DNA from: Takakia lepidozioides
Lineage: Eukaryota > Streptophyta > Takakiopsida > Takakiales > Takakiaceae
Length of the DNA: 64,000 bases
Assembly: GCA_030704615.1 (NCBI GenBank)
Contig: CM060734.1
Span: 28,722,042-28,786,041, forward strand
Direction: 5' to 3'
A program made the position numbers and the translations under genes. Under the pieces are notes generated by a model. That model had not been told where the DNA came from. It saw nothing but the letters and a program-made list of their open reading frames with translations, and made no database searches. Shown here one piece after another: positions 1-14,459 of this stretch (position 1 is its first letter; each line of letters starts with the position of its first letter).

Positions 1-2
1 CT

Positions 3-2872
3 TTGATTCAGATGAGGACTCAAGATCTCTGGGAGGCAGGTTTGGTGGAGCTCTCTGGTGGAGAGTATGCTTCAGCCACAGTGATGCCAGCTAAGAAGGA
101 TGTCTATGGCAATTGGACGGAGAGACGTATGTGCGGTGATTACCGGCCTGTAAATCGTCAGACCAAGTCCGATAGGTATGCCATGCCAACACCAGAGGAG
201 ATCTTTGATGCCATTGGGCATTCCAAGGTCTTTAGCACGTTGGATTTACGATCCGGATATCACCAGTTGCCGATCAAGGAGGCGGATAAGCAAAAGACGG
301 CATTCTGGGGGATCAATGAGCACGGGAAGGATTGCCTATACCAGTGGCGGTTCTTACCATTTGGGCTTAAAAACGCTCCCGCTGAGTTTCAAAGAGTCAT
401 GGACAGGATTCTAGCAGGGGTGGAGTTTGCTCGGTGCTACATAGATGACATCATCATCTTTAGTGCTACGGTGGAGGAGCATGAGAGACACCTTCAGGGG
501 GTATTTGAGCGCTTGAGGACGCACGGATTGAAGTTACATCCGGGCAAGTGCAAGTTTTTCCACAACCAGATTGAGTATCTGGGTCACATGATATATCCTG
601 GAGGATTGGGGGTACAGCAGACTAAGGTAGAGTCCATTGCACAGGTTCCACGCCCCACGGATGTGAGCCGAGTTCGAGCTTTCATGGGGTTAGCAAACTA
701 TTACAGACGGTTTGTTAAGGGATTTAGTGCCATTGCAAAGGCTCTAACCAAGCTGACCAAGGTGGACCAGGAGTGGCAGTGGGAAGATGAGCAAGAACAA
801 GCTTTTCAAGAGCTCAAGGCGAGGTTGACCTCGGCGCCCATCTTGAGACGACCTATCAGGGGGCGTCCTTTTCAGCTGCATACAGATTGGAGCATGCTGG
901 GGCTTGGAGCGGTGCTCACACAGGTGGATGATGAGGGAAGAGAGTTCGTAGTGGCTTATGCTAGCCGCTCGAACAATGCTGCAGAGTCTAAGTATAGCTC
1001 ATATGAGGGAGAATGCTTAGCTGCAGTGTGGGCCGTGGCACACTTCAGGTGCTATCTATACGGCAATCTCTTCACCCTTGTCACGGATCACCAACCACTC
1101 AAGTGGTTGATGGAGTCAGACAAGCTTACGGGGAAGCTTGCACGGTGGGCACTCATCCTTCAAGAGTATGACTTTCAGGTGGTGCATCGACCGGGTTTGG
1201 TCAATCGAAATGCAGATGGGTTGAGTCGCAATCCATGCACGAGCCAGCAGGATGACACTGGAGCTCGGTGGCATGGTGAGACGGACGAGGAGATGGTGCC
1301 CGGATGGCATGCATCTGCATTTCTGTGTATCTTGGCAGCGGAAGGCCAGGTTGGACCTACAACAGGGATGACTGTAGATCAAGTGTCTGAGGACCCTGAG
1401 GCCAGCAATGAGCAGGGTGGCGCCAAAGATATACATGAGGATTCAGTTGTGTTGGACTACCTCCGCAGTGGAGACACGGCAGCCACTATGACTGCCAAGG
1501 AGAGGGATCGGATCCTACAACGAGCCAAGAGGTTCAGGTGGGAGGGGACACACCTGCTCCGAGTGTGGGAGGATGGTCGAGTGAGGATTGTGCCTCACCC
1601 AACACAGCGGGCACGGTTAGTGCGGCATGCCCATGAGGAGTTGGGGCATTTTGGGGTGCGACGCACTCATAGTCTACTGAAGGGGCAGTATTGGTGGCGT
1701 GGTATGCACACAGAGGTGCAACAATTTGTGGCTAGGTGCATGGTGTGTGACAGGGTGCGTGCTTCATTCAACGCCCCTACTCCACAATTGCACCCTCTTC
1801 CGATCATGGGATTGGGCTACAGGTGGAGTCTTGACTTCGCAGGGCCGTTGCCACTGACCATGCGCCACAACAAGTACGTGTTGGTGATGGTGGAGCACTT
1901 CTCCAAGTGGATTGAATTGGTTCCATTGCCTGATAAGGCTAGTGAGGGAGCTGCGTATGCATTCCTGGATTGTGTGCTTAGCCGATTCGGTGCTCCAGCT
2001 GAGGTACTCACGGACCAAGGGAGAGAGTTCTTGGGGGAGTTTCAGGCTTTGTGTGACAAGGCCTTGATAGACCACCGCACCACTTCCGGGATCATCCTGA
2101 AGCCGATGGCTTGGCAGAGAGAGTTGTTCAGACAGTAAAGAGGGGTTTGCGCAAGTATGGCTTGCAGAAGGGACACCTAGGAGATTGGGACCTTCAGTTA
2201 CCCTGGTTAGCCATGGGCTACAGGTTCAGCAAGCAAGCATCACTTGCCTCCTTCTCACCATACTTTCTTCTCTTTGGCCGAGAGCCGGATTTGCCTACAT
2301 CCATTCGCAGAGAAGCTGCTACAGTTCTTAACCTTGACGATCCGGACGTGTGGGCACGTGCATGTGAGCAGCGTGCAGAGTTGTTCAAGAGAGTCATGCC
2401 CATGGCTTTCGAGAACCTTGCCATTGCACAACACCGTGATACGTTGAGGTATGCTACCATACGTGGTGGGGGCTATCGTCCTGGGGTTCGGAGATTCAAC
2501 CCTGGTGACTATGTCTATCTGCAGCAGACTGCTCCTACGACCCTGGATGTGACTGCAGGACGTGTTATTTTGAGGGTTCGAGAGGTCTTGCCCTCAGGCG
2601 TCTTGGTCTTGGAGGGTCGGGATGGCATAACTTGGAAGGACCATGTGCGTAATTGTGCGCCATGTCACCTTCCGAATGTCGATGGCAGGATTGACCCAAA
2701 CCTGGCAGTGGTATCTGCAGGTTTGAGGTGCATGTTGTGTGGGTCTGCTAAAGGGGCAGCCACCATGCTGGTGTGTGATCGATGCTCTAGAGGTTGGCAT
2801 ATGGGGTGCTTGACTCCACCTCTTGAGATGGTTCCAGATGGGGATTGGTTATGTCCACAATGCATTGGATAG
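3..2872 (+). pseudogene. pol: Pol polyprotein of copy A: RT, RNase H, integrase, PHD finger (frameshifted)
   Basis: Polyprotein that copies the element RNA into DNA and integrates it. Visible in order are the RT palm with the YIDD active site (about 438-452), the RNase H domain beginning around the HTDWS motif (about 880-1100), an HHCC integrase zinc finger with CMVCD (about 1640-1770), the integrase core starting at SLDFAGP (about 1830), and a downstream arm with AERVVQTVKRG. The reading frame ends at 2138 and resumes in another frame from about 2111 to 2872. Comparison with copy C shows a one-base deletion near 2085, so this copy is inactive as it stands. The second frame carries the integrase C-terminal region and the PHD finger. 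The start is outside the window. Confidence 0.92.
2727..2869 (+). other. PHD finger at the C-terminus of the gypsy polyprotein (copy A)
   Basis: The last ~48 codons of the polyprotein fit a C4HC3 PHD finger: CMLC, then CDRC about 12 residues on, then GWHMGC, then the invariant tryptophan in DWLCPQC. PHD fingers usually bind histone H3 tails. In most chromodomain-bearing Ty3/gypsy elements (chromoviruses) this position downstream of integrase is held by a chromodomain; here a different histone-reading fold sits there. The same finger is present in copy C at about 38135-38277. A role in choosing integration sites is an inference from this position. Confidence 0.88.
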
Positions 2873-3132
2873 TGGGAGTGGATACAACCATGGGAGGCTA
2901 ACAAGCAACGCAAGGTCCAGCTACTAGGAGACCTTGAACACACGAGGTCCTGGCTCAAGTTCACAGATTGCAAGATGGCGACTAACGATGGGGCTACTCT
3001 TGTACCCGGCCTCTTGGTCTATAGAGTTTGAGTACAATAGGGACAGTGATAGAGGACTTAGTACGGCTGTGGCTATTACATCTTGTAGCTATCTGGAGGT
3101 AGAGGGACCTATCCACCAGCTAGGGAGGCGAT

Positions 3133-3217
3133 TGTGGCAGACTACTTTATTGTGCATATATGTGTGGTGTGGTTTGGACAGCGATGTAGTTGTGTAGCGA
3201 TATGTATGCGCACGACA
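3133..3217 (+). repeat. 85-bp terminal repeat, occurrence 1
   Basis: An 85-base block beginning TGTGGCAGAC and ending GCACGACA. The same block is found at 3581-3665 and 38541-38625, and each occurrence changes to unrelated sequence immediately after GCACGACA. It begins TG and ends CA and follows a purine-rich run, as an LTR would, but 85 bases is very short for an LTR. It may instead be the end of a longer LTR that starts just after the pol stop codon at 2872. Confidence 0.85.
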
Positions 3218-3219
3218 GC

Positions 3220-3579
3220 TGTCAAGTTAAATAAGCACAGTGTGAAAACAGCTAGAATAAAACTAGTTATTTGTATTTAACACTTGGATTTAGGTCAAGT
3301 GTTAAATCAGGTGTCAAGTTTAGTTTGACACCTGGTCCGTCTTATCTTCACGAGAGCGGCAGTCGCGCGGCTCATCTTTCTCGAGTTGAGCCTGCGCGAC
3401 CGAGCTCCTGTGTGCGTTTAGATCTGAGTGTACTCATGATGGGAGTGTAGGTTGTTGTGGGGTGGAGTCCCCATAGCTTGGGGTGCCCCTGGCTCGACTA
3501 CTGTTTTAAAGAGTGATGGTTTTGGATTTCACATTGTTTCTTGTGTGGAGAGCAGTGTCATTTGTTAGCTTTCTTATCA
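3220..3579 (+). repeat. LTR-like segment related to the LTR at 19581-19935
   Basis: About 360 bases beginning TGTCA and ending TATCA. It aligns by eye with 19581-19935 through several shared blocks, for example GGCTCATCTT followed by GTTGAGCCT, and a later GGCTCGACT/GGCTTGACT block. It lies between two 85-bp repeats, with only one or two bases of spacing on each side. It could be a solo LTR of a related subfamily or part of the LTR of copy A. Confidence 0.6.
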
Positions 3580-3580
3580 T

Positions 3581-3665
3581 TGTGGCAGACTACTTTATTG
3601 TGCATATATGTGTGGTGTGGTTTGGACAGCGATGTAGTTGTGTAGCGATATGTATGCGCACGACA
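3581..3665 (+). repeat. 85-bp terminal repeat, occurrence 2
   Basis: Second occurrence of the 85-base TGTGGCAG...GCACGACA block, starting one base after the LTR-like segment. It is followed by an 18-base inverted repeat (AAGTCGTT, GA, AACGACTT) that is absent from the other two occurrences. Confidence 0.85.
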
Positions 3666-4089
3666 AGTCGTTGAAACGACTTGCTAGTTATTTTTAAACT
3701 AGTGGTTAGTGCTCATATAGTACGAGATCGTAACTATTCAGCAGCGTGAAGCAACGCGGCTACGGCGCGTGTCCTGCCTCCAAGAGAACACGTGGAGTTT
3801 TTACACTGAGCCACGCGGCTGTATTCCCGGCGTGCACACGGTGGGGAAGTCGGAACCCGCCGGTCAAAAATCCACTGTGGTCAAGGTCCAAGATTCAGTC
3901 AATGCCGCGCGTGGCGATGCCACGTACACCTTAAAAATTACCCTGCAGTTGGCATCACGACTGACTGGAACGACTCTGACCACGTAATGACCGGAATGAC
4001 TGGGCTATTTGATAGGTCTTGTCCTTTCGGACTCGTAGTCGCCCAATCGTTTTTTGACTGAAACGACCGGATTTCCAGTCATTTTTTGA

Positions 4090-7000
4090 GTCGTTATTTT
4101 GGCGATTCCTTGTAGTGAAAGCAGTCTGGTGGATGGGAGTATGCTGGACGAGAGTTTGGTAGATGGGAGTACTATGCTGGACAAGACTGTGCTGACTGTG
4201 AGTCTGCTGGCCAAGACTGTACTGGATGGGAGTCTGGTGGGCAAGAGTCTGCTGGATGCCAGATTGGATGGGCTCTGTATCCACCGAGACTGCAGTCAGT
4301 ATGGTGTTGACCGAAGAATTGGCGCGTGCTTTGTCTGCAGAGTCCAGTGCTGCTATGGCGTCTACTGAGCCATGATACTTGAACAAGATGTACTCCCGCA
4401 CCCGCTCCACTTCCCGACGCATCGCATTCACTCCTAAAGGAGGGTCAGAGCTCACTGTCTGCCAAGCACACATGGCCTCCCGAATACTGGCTCGTTCATT
4501 CTGGTATATGACAGAAAACCCTCAGCAGCAGACTCACGACATCAGACTCACCAACAGACTCACCAGCATCGTGGCACAGAACAAATGAACCAGCGGACTC
4601 TAGCAGACTCAACGGCAAGAGACACGTGCGCACGTACAGTAGATTGAACCAGCAGACTCTATGATAACAGACACATGCGCACCTACAGTGGACTGCAGGA
4701 GGGGACTGTACTACTGGACTCAGGAAGCAAGACGAGCAAACTCATGGGACTGACCAGCAAGTCCACAAGCAGATTGATGCAGCAGACCGAGCAGGTAGAC
4801 TACCAACTGTGGGGACAGACTGGGCATTACCTCATTGTCTTCGTCGACACAGACGTCCTCCTCATCTTCAAGGGAGCTCAACCAATTTTCCTCCGCTGCT
4901 CGGATGGTTCTGCTGAGCTGTCCGGACTGGGCAAAACTGTAGAAAAAACGGAAGAACTTTGGATCGTCCACTGGTGGGCACACCGATGGGAGAAGCCCAA
5001 ATGGTATCAGGCGCAATGTGGCAGTCTGCTGAGCCGTCTGCAGACATCATCGGAATGATGAATTCGCAGGACTGGGAGGGGTCTCATCTCCCGTCGACAT
5101 TGTCTTGCCTGACCAGTCGAGGGTTCATGTGGACGAAGTCCAGTCGAAAGAGACTAGAAGTGGAGTCTGTCGTAGACCGTCTCCCTGGCATAGTCCGTGA
5201 CACTTCCCGATTGTCTTGGGGGCGAGTCTGCTGTTGAGATTTTGCCCTCGCCTCCCGACCAGACCTTGCAGTTTTTTCTCTTTCCTTCTTCTGGGCCCCA
5301 TCACTAAGTTTCCTTTTTCTGGGAGCCATAGGCGATGGCGATGTCAGGTCATGCACATCTTGCATTGAAACAGTAGAACCCACCCCATACCGTGTGCGCA
5401 CTTCCGCCAAAGTGCGGGCCTTTGGGTTTGCGCCGCGGAGTCTGGTAGGGGCCGTATTCACCACCCTCATTGAACTTTGAACTGGCCACGGCTTGAAGCC
5501 AGGTGGGATGTGGCGTTTATTTTTGCAACCCATGTCAACACAATGGCGGTTTAGCTGCACTTTGTCCTTGATAATTTCACTACAGAAGGGACAATGGAGC
5601 TTATCCTTCTGCTAGTTGGAGTCTGCAAGCTTGATTGCGCGGAGGTCTAAGAATGCTTTGACTATTTTCGCATCATACTCCTCAGGTGAGTACCAGTACC
5701 TTTGCTCCTTTAGCCTGGACTTGTGCACGAAATGCAACCAGTCTGCTCCACCCTTTTCACAAGCATCCTCCATGGCTACAGAATCAGACAAGAGATGCAG
5801 CGGCAATGAGCGACAGGTCCAGACTAGGAATAAGAAAGCTAAGAAGACCGGAAAAGAGAGTGAAAAGAAACCAAAGCACAAAGAAGAAAGCTCACCGGGC
5901 GTGTTGCGGAGGCGACGGTTGTTGCGACGATTTGGTGCTCACGCGACTGTCTGTGCCTCGAAAAGCTAACACGCACAAAGGAAAGCGGGCTCGCACAAAT
6001 AGGAGGTGGACGGGCCTAAAACGAAACAGTGCGAAAGAAGTCCAGCGGTAAGTAGAGAACATGTATAACCCTGCATGCCGACACATGCCGCGGAGTGACG
6101 TGGTGAGATTTCATTGGCGCCCCTTTTTGGCCACCATCGCATTCAATAGTTGCAGACCCCTCACACGTGTTGTCGGTATGCCACTGCACGGACAGTCCAG
6201 CAGACGGAAGGTTCAACAGAATGAAGAAGAGACTGAGGCAGACGGGATGAGTGGGACTCTCGTCAGTCTGCCGTCGCCGCATTCATTAAGTCCAGCAGAC
6301 TTACTCCTGATGACAAAGACGGTTGAGCAGACCCAGTACAGTCGACAACAGACTCATATGCCACTGCAAGGACAGACTGACAGACCGGAAGGTTCAACAG
6401 ACTGACGAAGAGACTGGCGCAGAGTAATTTGCGCGACAACAGACTGATTTCTAACAGACTAATATCCCAAAAGACATAGTATCCCCTAGGCGGCCGGGTG
6501 ATACGGGAGTAGAGGTTGAACCATAAACCGCACTTTCTGTCCGAGTTCGGACGCGGCGCGAGATCACTGGCGCCCCTTCCCGCCGTCGTTGCATTAATAG
6601 GTCCAACAGACTTACACGTGATCATAATGACGGCTCAACAGACCCAACGCAAACAGACTTGCGCCACAGCAGACTGACTTCGTGATAGTCTAGCTGACTG
6701 ATATTAGAAGAGACCGACAGACCAGCAGTCCGACGGCTCAGCAGACTCACGACAATGCGGATAATTAAAAGGTAGTAGTTAAACGGAATCATATCCGAAG
6801 AGACGGACTTCCAGCTGATCGTCGGCTCAACAGACTGACGAGAGAAGAGACTTTGGGGATAAGACGAGAGAAGAGACTTCGCAATTCGGCAGGCAGTGAC
6901 GGCCCAGTAGTCCACTGAAGAACATACTCGCGCCATACCAGACTGATATCCCTACAGACCAACAGTCCAGCAGACCAGACTGATATCCCATCAGAACCAC

Positions 7001-7130
7001 GCTGACGTCGCCATCATGCCGTGGTTGCATTTCATACGTCCAACAGACTTGCATATGGCCATACTCATGGCACAACACACTACTTAGAGAAAGTACTGAC
7101 AAAGACGCAGTCGAAGAGTCTGTTGATCCA
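4090..7130. repeat. Field of dispersed CAGACT / AGTCTG motifs
   Basis: Over about 3 kb the hexamer CAGACT, often inside CAGCAGACT or CAACAGACT, or its complement AGTCTG, recurs every few tens of bases without a fixed period. Between about 4.1 and 4.3 kb the AGTCTGCTGG orientation dominates; from 4.5 kb onward the CAGACT orientation dominates, especially 6.2-7.1 kb. The minus-strand translation around 4.0-4.3 kb becomes a degenerate repeat rich in Gln, Thr, His and Pro, with units such as QTLVQHTPIHQT. No transposon ends were recognised around it. Confidence 0.6.
5084..5773 (-). pseudogene. Broken zinc-finger protein gene
   Basis: On the minus strand a reading frame starting at 5773 (MEDACEKGG) runs into a TAG near 5613 and then continues in the same frame to 5084. 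Just after the stop lies a zinc-finger-like segment: CPFC, about twelve residues, RHC, then MGC. The downstream part is rich in Arg, Lys and Ser and includes a basic APRKRKL stretch that could be a nuclear-localisation signal. Joined across the stop it would be about 230 residues. Short DNA-binding proteins like this are common in transposons, and the surrounding CAGACT field could be related, but I do not recognise the family. It may continue toward 3955, where another minus-strand frame (4473-3955) encodes a helical segment followed by Gln/Thr/His-rich repeats. Confidence 0.45.
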
Positions 7131-10135
<3,005 letters not shown>

Positions 10136-11037
10136 TTTTGCCATCCTCTGGGTTGGAATTCAGATAACAGAATCCTCTTTTTGGAGGTATGGAGCTGACA
10201 ATTTTCTTTTCCTGCACTGTAGACGCAAGAGAAATAGTGACCATCCTTTCCATTTGTGGTATCAAATTGTATGGCTGTTAATGTTATGCTGCAATGCAAG
10301 GGTTAGTTTGGTTGGTGTTGCTTCATGGTCTCTTCTGAAGGTCTCCACCCAAAGTCCAGGTTGGAATGTACGGGGGAAGCCTTTGAGAAAGTCTGTACCT
10401 GTGGTGCAATTGTCAGTGGGTGAGCAGAGGAGCAAAGTGAAGGCTTCAACATTTGCAAATTGGCAATGGGATGGTTTTCAACAAGAACCTGTGCGTTGAT
10501 ATGTCCCCTTCGTCCCCTTGGTGTTTTCGCTTGCAAGTTGTATCGTGTTTCTGTTGTCCTTACTGGGTGGCAATTTTGGTTTCAGAAGTTCAAACATGTT
10601 GTGATAGGCTGATGTTGTGATGCTGCCAGTGTTTGTAGGTGAAGGACCCCCAGGATTGAGTTCTGCACAGTGGAAGGCAAACTTGGTTTGAGGTTTTATA
10701 GTCTAGAAATGTTGTAACATATGTACCAATGAACTTTGATGTGAAAATTGCTATCTTTGTCTTCATGACATGTAGCATCATTTTAGCACTCTCACATGGG
10801 ATTTGTATTTTGTTTTTCTTTGAAGGGACACTTTCTTTTTTAGCATCCTTTGGGAAACAGTGTGTGGGGATTGTCCTTTGGTCAATCCATCTAACTCTGT
10901 GGAAAGCCCTTTCAATAGGCAACTCATGTAACTATATGGCAGAAAGCCCTTTCCCAGTGACCAAAGAGTCAAATTCCAATTCCAAAATCCTAGGCTATCA
11001 ATAGAGACCCCTGCTCTCTGCCTTCAGCTGCCTCTCA
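10136..11037. other. 3' flank of the acetyltransferase gene; no gene seen
   Basis: T-rich sequence presumably containing the 3' untranslated region. The open frames here are short and show no domain. The LINE coding remnant begins at 11038. Confidence 0.5.
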
Positions 11038-13091
11038 ATGCGGATTGACCTACACTCCTGGAACATCAGAGGTCTGGGCTCTGACCCTGCCTCTCTTAAG
11101 AGAGTTAGGATTAAAAACTGGCTCTCTCCCGTTCTTCAGAAAGACGTAGTGGTATTCATCCAGGAACACAAACTCGACCTTCCTAAAATTGCTCCTCTCA
11201 CAGATCACTTATGGCCTTTATCTTCAGCTCTCTGGAAACCTACATCCTCTGGCTCAAGGGAGGGACCTCCATTCTTAGACAACACCGGCTCAATAGGATT
11301 TATAAAATATCTACGCTCCCAATTGTCCTCTGGAACGAAAGGACTTCTGGGCAGCTGCTAGACTCCAAGATGAAAGGGGAACCCAATATAGATAGCTGGC
11401 TTTTAGGCGGTGACTTTAACATGGTGGAATCGCAGGATGATAGAAGGGGAACTGGGAGTTTCAACCCTAACCTGGAAGAGATGGATCAATGGATGGCTGG
11501 AGTCCAAAACCATAATCTGGTAGAATCTTCCTCCGTCTTTCCAATTGCCTCCCATCTCTCTTTCACCTGGACCAACAACAGAGACCTTCAGAATTTACAA
11601 ATGGCACGTATAGACAGAGTGTACGTCTCTTTGAACATGGTGCAATGGACCAAAAGAGAAATCCAAGAACCTATTCCTCTCAGATTTGACCACGCCCCTA
11701 TTTTTGCTTCTATCACCATCCCATCAGTGCAGCGCAGGGGTAGAGGCATGTTCAAGCTAAACAACCTTCTCCTAAAATCTCCAGTATTTAAACAGTCTGT
11801 GGTGTCAGCATGGTCCCAGGCCGGTTCTGCCATTCAGAACCCCACTGACAGATTTCTGGCTAAGTTGAAAGCAGTTAATATAGTCAGCCAAAAGCTTAGT
11901 CAGGAAATGGCAGAGGCTCGCAAGTGTAAGGTTAATGCACTTACAAAATGCTGAGAATCTGCCCAACCCGTTTGGAATCCACAGGATGCGATGAGGCCAC
12001 CTACATAACATACCTCGAAGCTAGGCAGAACCTAGATCTTTCAAGACCTGCAAGACCGCAAAATGAAGCTGCAGGCAGGGATCAACTGGTCAACAAAGGG
12101 GGGGGGTAATGACGAAGTATTTCTTCGATAAAACCGGACTCAGAAGGGCCTCGCAAAACATATCAGAACTAATAGACCAGTCCTCTGGCACTTCTGTATC
12201 ATCCCCCAAAGCTCTGGCTGATATGGCAGCCTCTCATTTTAAATCCTTGTTCCGCTCAGACCTCCCTGATCTCACCCTTACTACTCTGCAATCCTCCTGC
12301 CTCAGCCACACAGCTGCCTCAGTGCTGCAAGGTGAATTTACTGACATGGAATTGGAGAATGCCCTAGACAAGCTCCAAAACAACAAATCTCCCGGAATTG
12401 ATGGTCTCTCGGTAGAATTTTACAAAGCACTATGGGTTGACATCTCGCAAGACCACTGATATGGCCAACCATCTCTTCACCCTTCAAGCTATGCCAGCCA
12501 GTATGTCCCATTGGGTCATCACCCTTATCCACAAAAAGGGGGACAGATCTAATGTCTCTAACTACAGACCCATAACCCTGCTCAATGTAGCGTATAAAAT
12601 CATAGCTAAAGCGCTGGCCCTCCGCCTGCAACCCCATTATCCTCCTTAATCAGACCAAACCAAACTGGCTTCATCAAAGGTAGATACATTTTGGACAATC
12701 TCCTATTGGCGCAAGAAATTCCATTCTTTGCCACCCAGACTAACCAAGCTATTGCTCTCCTCCTACTGAACTTTGAGAAAGCTTGTGATAGAGTCGAATG
12801 GCCCTTTCTTCTGGGAGCATTGTCCAAAATCGGCTTCCCTGAGTCCTTCTGTCATTGGGTTAAGGTTCTTCTCCTTTCATCTACTAATAGAGTCATCATA
12901 AATGGAGCCCTCTCCAAACCCTTCGCTCTCCAGAGGTCAGTTAGGCAAGGGTGTCCCTTAGCTCCTTTCCTTTTCCTTGTGGTCGCCGACACCCTTGGTT
13001 ACATGCTTTAAAACAACCCAGCCATCAAAGGGCTCAGAGTGACCAACTTCTATACTCAGCATCCAACCCAAATAGTAGACTCTATGTTCTC
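11038..13091 (+). pseudogene. LINE endonuclease and N-terminal reverse transcriptase remnant
   Basis: The apurinic-endonuclease domain is recognisable from HSWNIRGLG (11.05 kb), IQEHKL, LLGGDFNMVES (11.40 kb) and ARIDRVYVS (11.60 kb), spread over at least two frames. RT motifs follow: NKSPGIDGLSVEFYKALW (12.39 kb), LIHKKGDRSNVSNYRPITLLN (12.52 kb), GFIKGRYILDN, LLLNFEKACDRVEW (12.76 kb, where the family normally has LDFEKAYDRV) and RQGCPLAPFLF (12.95 kb). Stops at about 11954, 12459, 12649 and 13011 break it. The plus-strand copy ends at the residues just before the FADD active site, exactly where foreign DNA begins. Confidence 0.88.
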
Positions 13092-13267
13092 ATCATAAAT
13101 AATGATGATATATATATATTTTTTCATAAAGCCAATATCTTTTTTTCGCGCACACTATGTAATGTGTGCAAAATGTTTACACAACGTTAAGATCTGTAAT
13201 GGTTACATCCTTCGACGCAGAAAATAAAAAATTTGCTTAAAAAATGGTTAACTAATTACCCTACTCA

Positions 13268-13351
13268 CGGATGGAGAGGAATTCGAACCCCCCGTATTCT
13301 CGATACTTCGGTTTTCAAGACTGACTCTTTCAACCGCTCACACATCCATCC
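13268..13351 (-). tRNA. trnS-UGA: tRNA-Ser(UGA) pseudogene of mitochondrial type inside the LINE
   Basis: On the minus strand the 84 bases fold as a tRNA. The acceptor stem GGATGGA/TCCATCC is a perfect seven pairs, the anticodon arm reads TCTTGAAAAC with anticodon TGA, there is a serine-type variable arm, and the T loop contains GGTTCGAAT. From memory, the sequence is nearly that of trnS-UGA of streptophyte mitochondria. A few changes weaken pairing, for example CAGTC opposite ACCG in the anticodon stem and TCCTC in the T stem, so it is probably not functional. It sits in nuclear LINE sequence, so a mitochondrial-to-nuclear insertion is the best explanation. The AT-rich flanks between 13093 and 13430 may belong to the same insert. 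Confidence 0.85.
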
Positions 13352-13429
13352 ATCCTTACCTCAATAAGATCATCAGCTCAGAGTAACCAATACTCGACCT
13401 AATATTTACTATGTAAATTAAGGTGAGCC

Positions 13430-14135
13430 GATTATCTTGTGCTTGAACCCCTGAACAGTCCATCTGAGAGAAGGGTTCCATCTAGCACTCAATAGATAAT
13501 CGGCTCCATGGTGAAGCAGGCATGATGTGATTTCCACCAGCCATCCTCCGGTCCGAGAAAACGAGGAACCCACTTGCCTAGAAGGGCCGTTATCTGAGTT
13601 TCTGGATCCAGTACTCCCAACCCTCCCATCTTTTTGGGTAAACATATTTGTTTCCAGGCAACCTGAGGCTTTTTCCTCTGCCCCGAAGTTTCTGCACCCC
13701 AGATATAGTTCCTTAGAAGGCGAGTAACCTCTCTGATATGATTGGGATCAGGTCTCCATGAAGAGGCGTAATACCAAATGCCTGCCGACAGGATCTGGTT
13801 AGCTGTGAGAGCCCTTCCAAAGATGGTCAGATGCTTTGATCCCCAATAGGTCAATTGACGCTTCAGACTGGCCAGGATAGGGACGAATCTCTGCTGGTCG
13901 GAAAGACCAATTCCAAATGTGTAATTCTCCTGGCTGTAGCCATTTTAGACCGTGATGAGTTCCCCAGGAAGGGGAATGACCCATGGCTGTAGCAGAGAGG
14001 TCTCCCACTAGAAAAGCCGCGGTTTTGCTCCAATTTACTTTGAACCCCGAGGCTGAGCAAAAGGTGTTCAAGGTCTGAGCCGTCGAGTCCAGATTGGCGG
14101 TACTAGCTTGTAGCATCAGAAAGGTGTTCATTCAA
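13430..14135 (-). pseudogene. Inverted segment of the LINE (RT thumb and connection region)
   Basis: Read on the minus strand this encodes the part of the LINE that should follow the plus-strand remnant. It begins MNTFLMLQAS immediately after the expected active-site position, then SGFKVNWSKTAAF (RT thumb), then in another frame YWGSKHLTIFGRAL, LLRNYIWG, KKMGGLGVLD and LLGKWVPRFLGPEDGWW. These are characteristic plant L1 connection motifs. The segment is therefore the missing piece of the same LINE, flipped. A frameshift lies near 13800. Confidence 0.82.
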
Positions 14136-14459
14136 AAAGCCAGGGTCTTCAGCCTTCGGCGTTTAGCCTGGTAGCCTCTGCCTTTGGCAGTGGACAGTAG
14201 CCTGAAAAGCTTGGGGAAAGCTTGACCCAGTAGGGCAGCGCATTAGTCGTCGCCCCCTTTTCGGCTTGGCTCAGGGCGAAGCCGCTGTGGACCACCATCT
14301 GGAAAGCCTGGGCCTGCAAACTCAGAAAATTCCTCAAAAAGTCTTGGGCACTTATGGGGCAATGGGGATTGGAAGACTTTGGACACAATCTCTGCGATGG
14401 TGGGAAAAGCAAGAGCCATCAAGGGGTACGAAGAAATCAAACGATCTATTCATGCTCCC

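Larger units (their letters stand above)
1..3217 (+). mobile_element. Ty3/gypsy element copy A, 3' half
   Basis: The left edge of the window cuts this element inside reverse transcriptase. It then runs through RNase H, integrase and a C-terminal PHD finger, and ends in about 340 bases of non-coding sequence whose last 85 bases recur twice elsewhere in the window. It is nearly identical in sequence to the 3' part of copy C (35.42-38.63 kb), so the two are recent copies of one family. The conserved 3' edge, shared by three occurrences, is the string GCACGACA. Domain order RT-RNase H-integrase is that of the Ty3/gypsy superfamily. The missing 5' half lies outside the window; copies B and C suggest it would carry gag, protease and a DNA methyltransferase. 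Confidence 0.93.
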
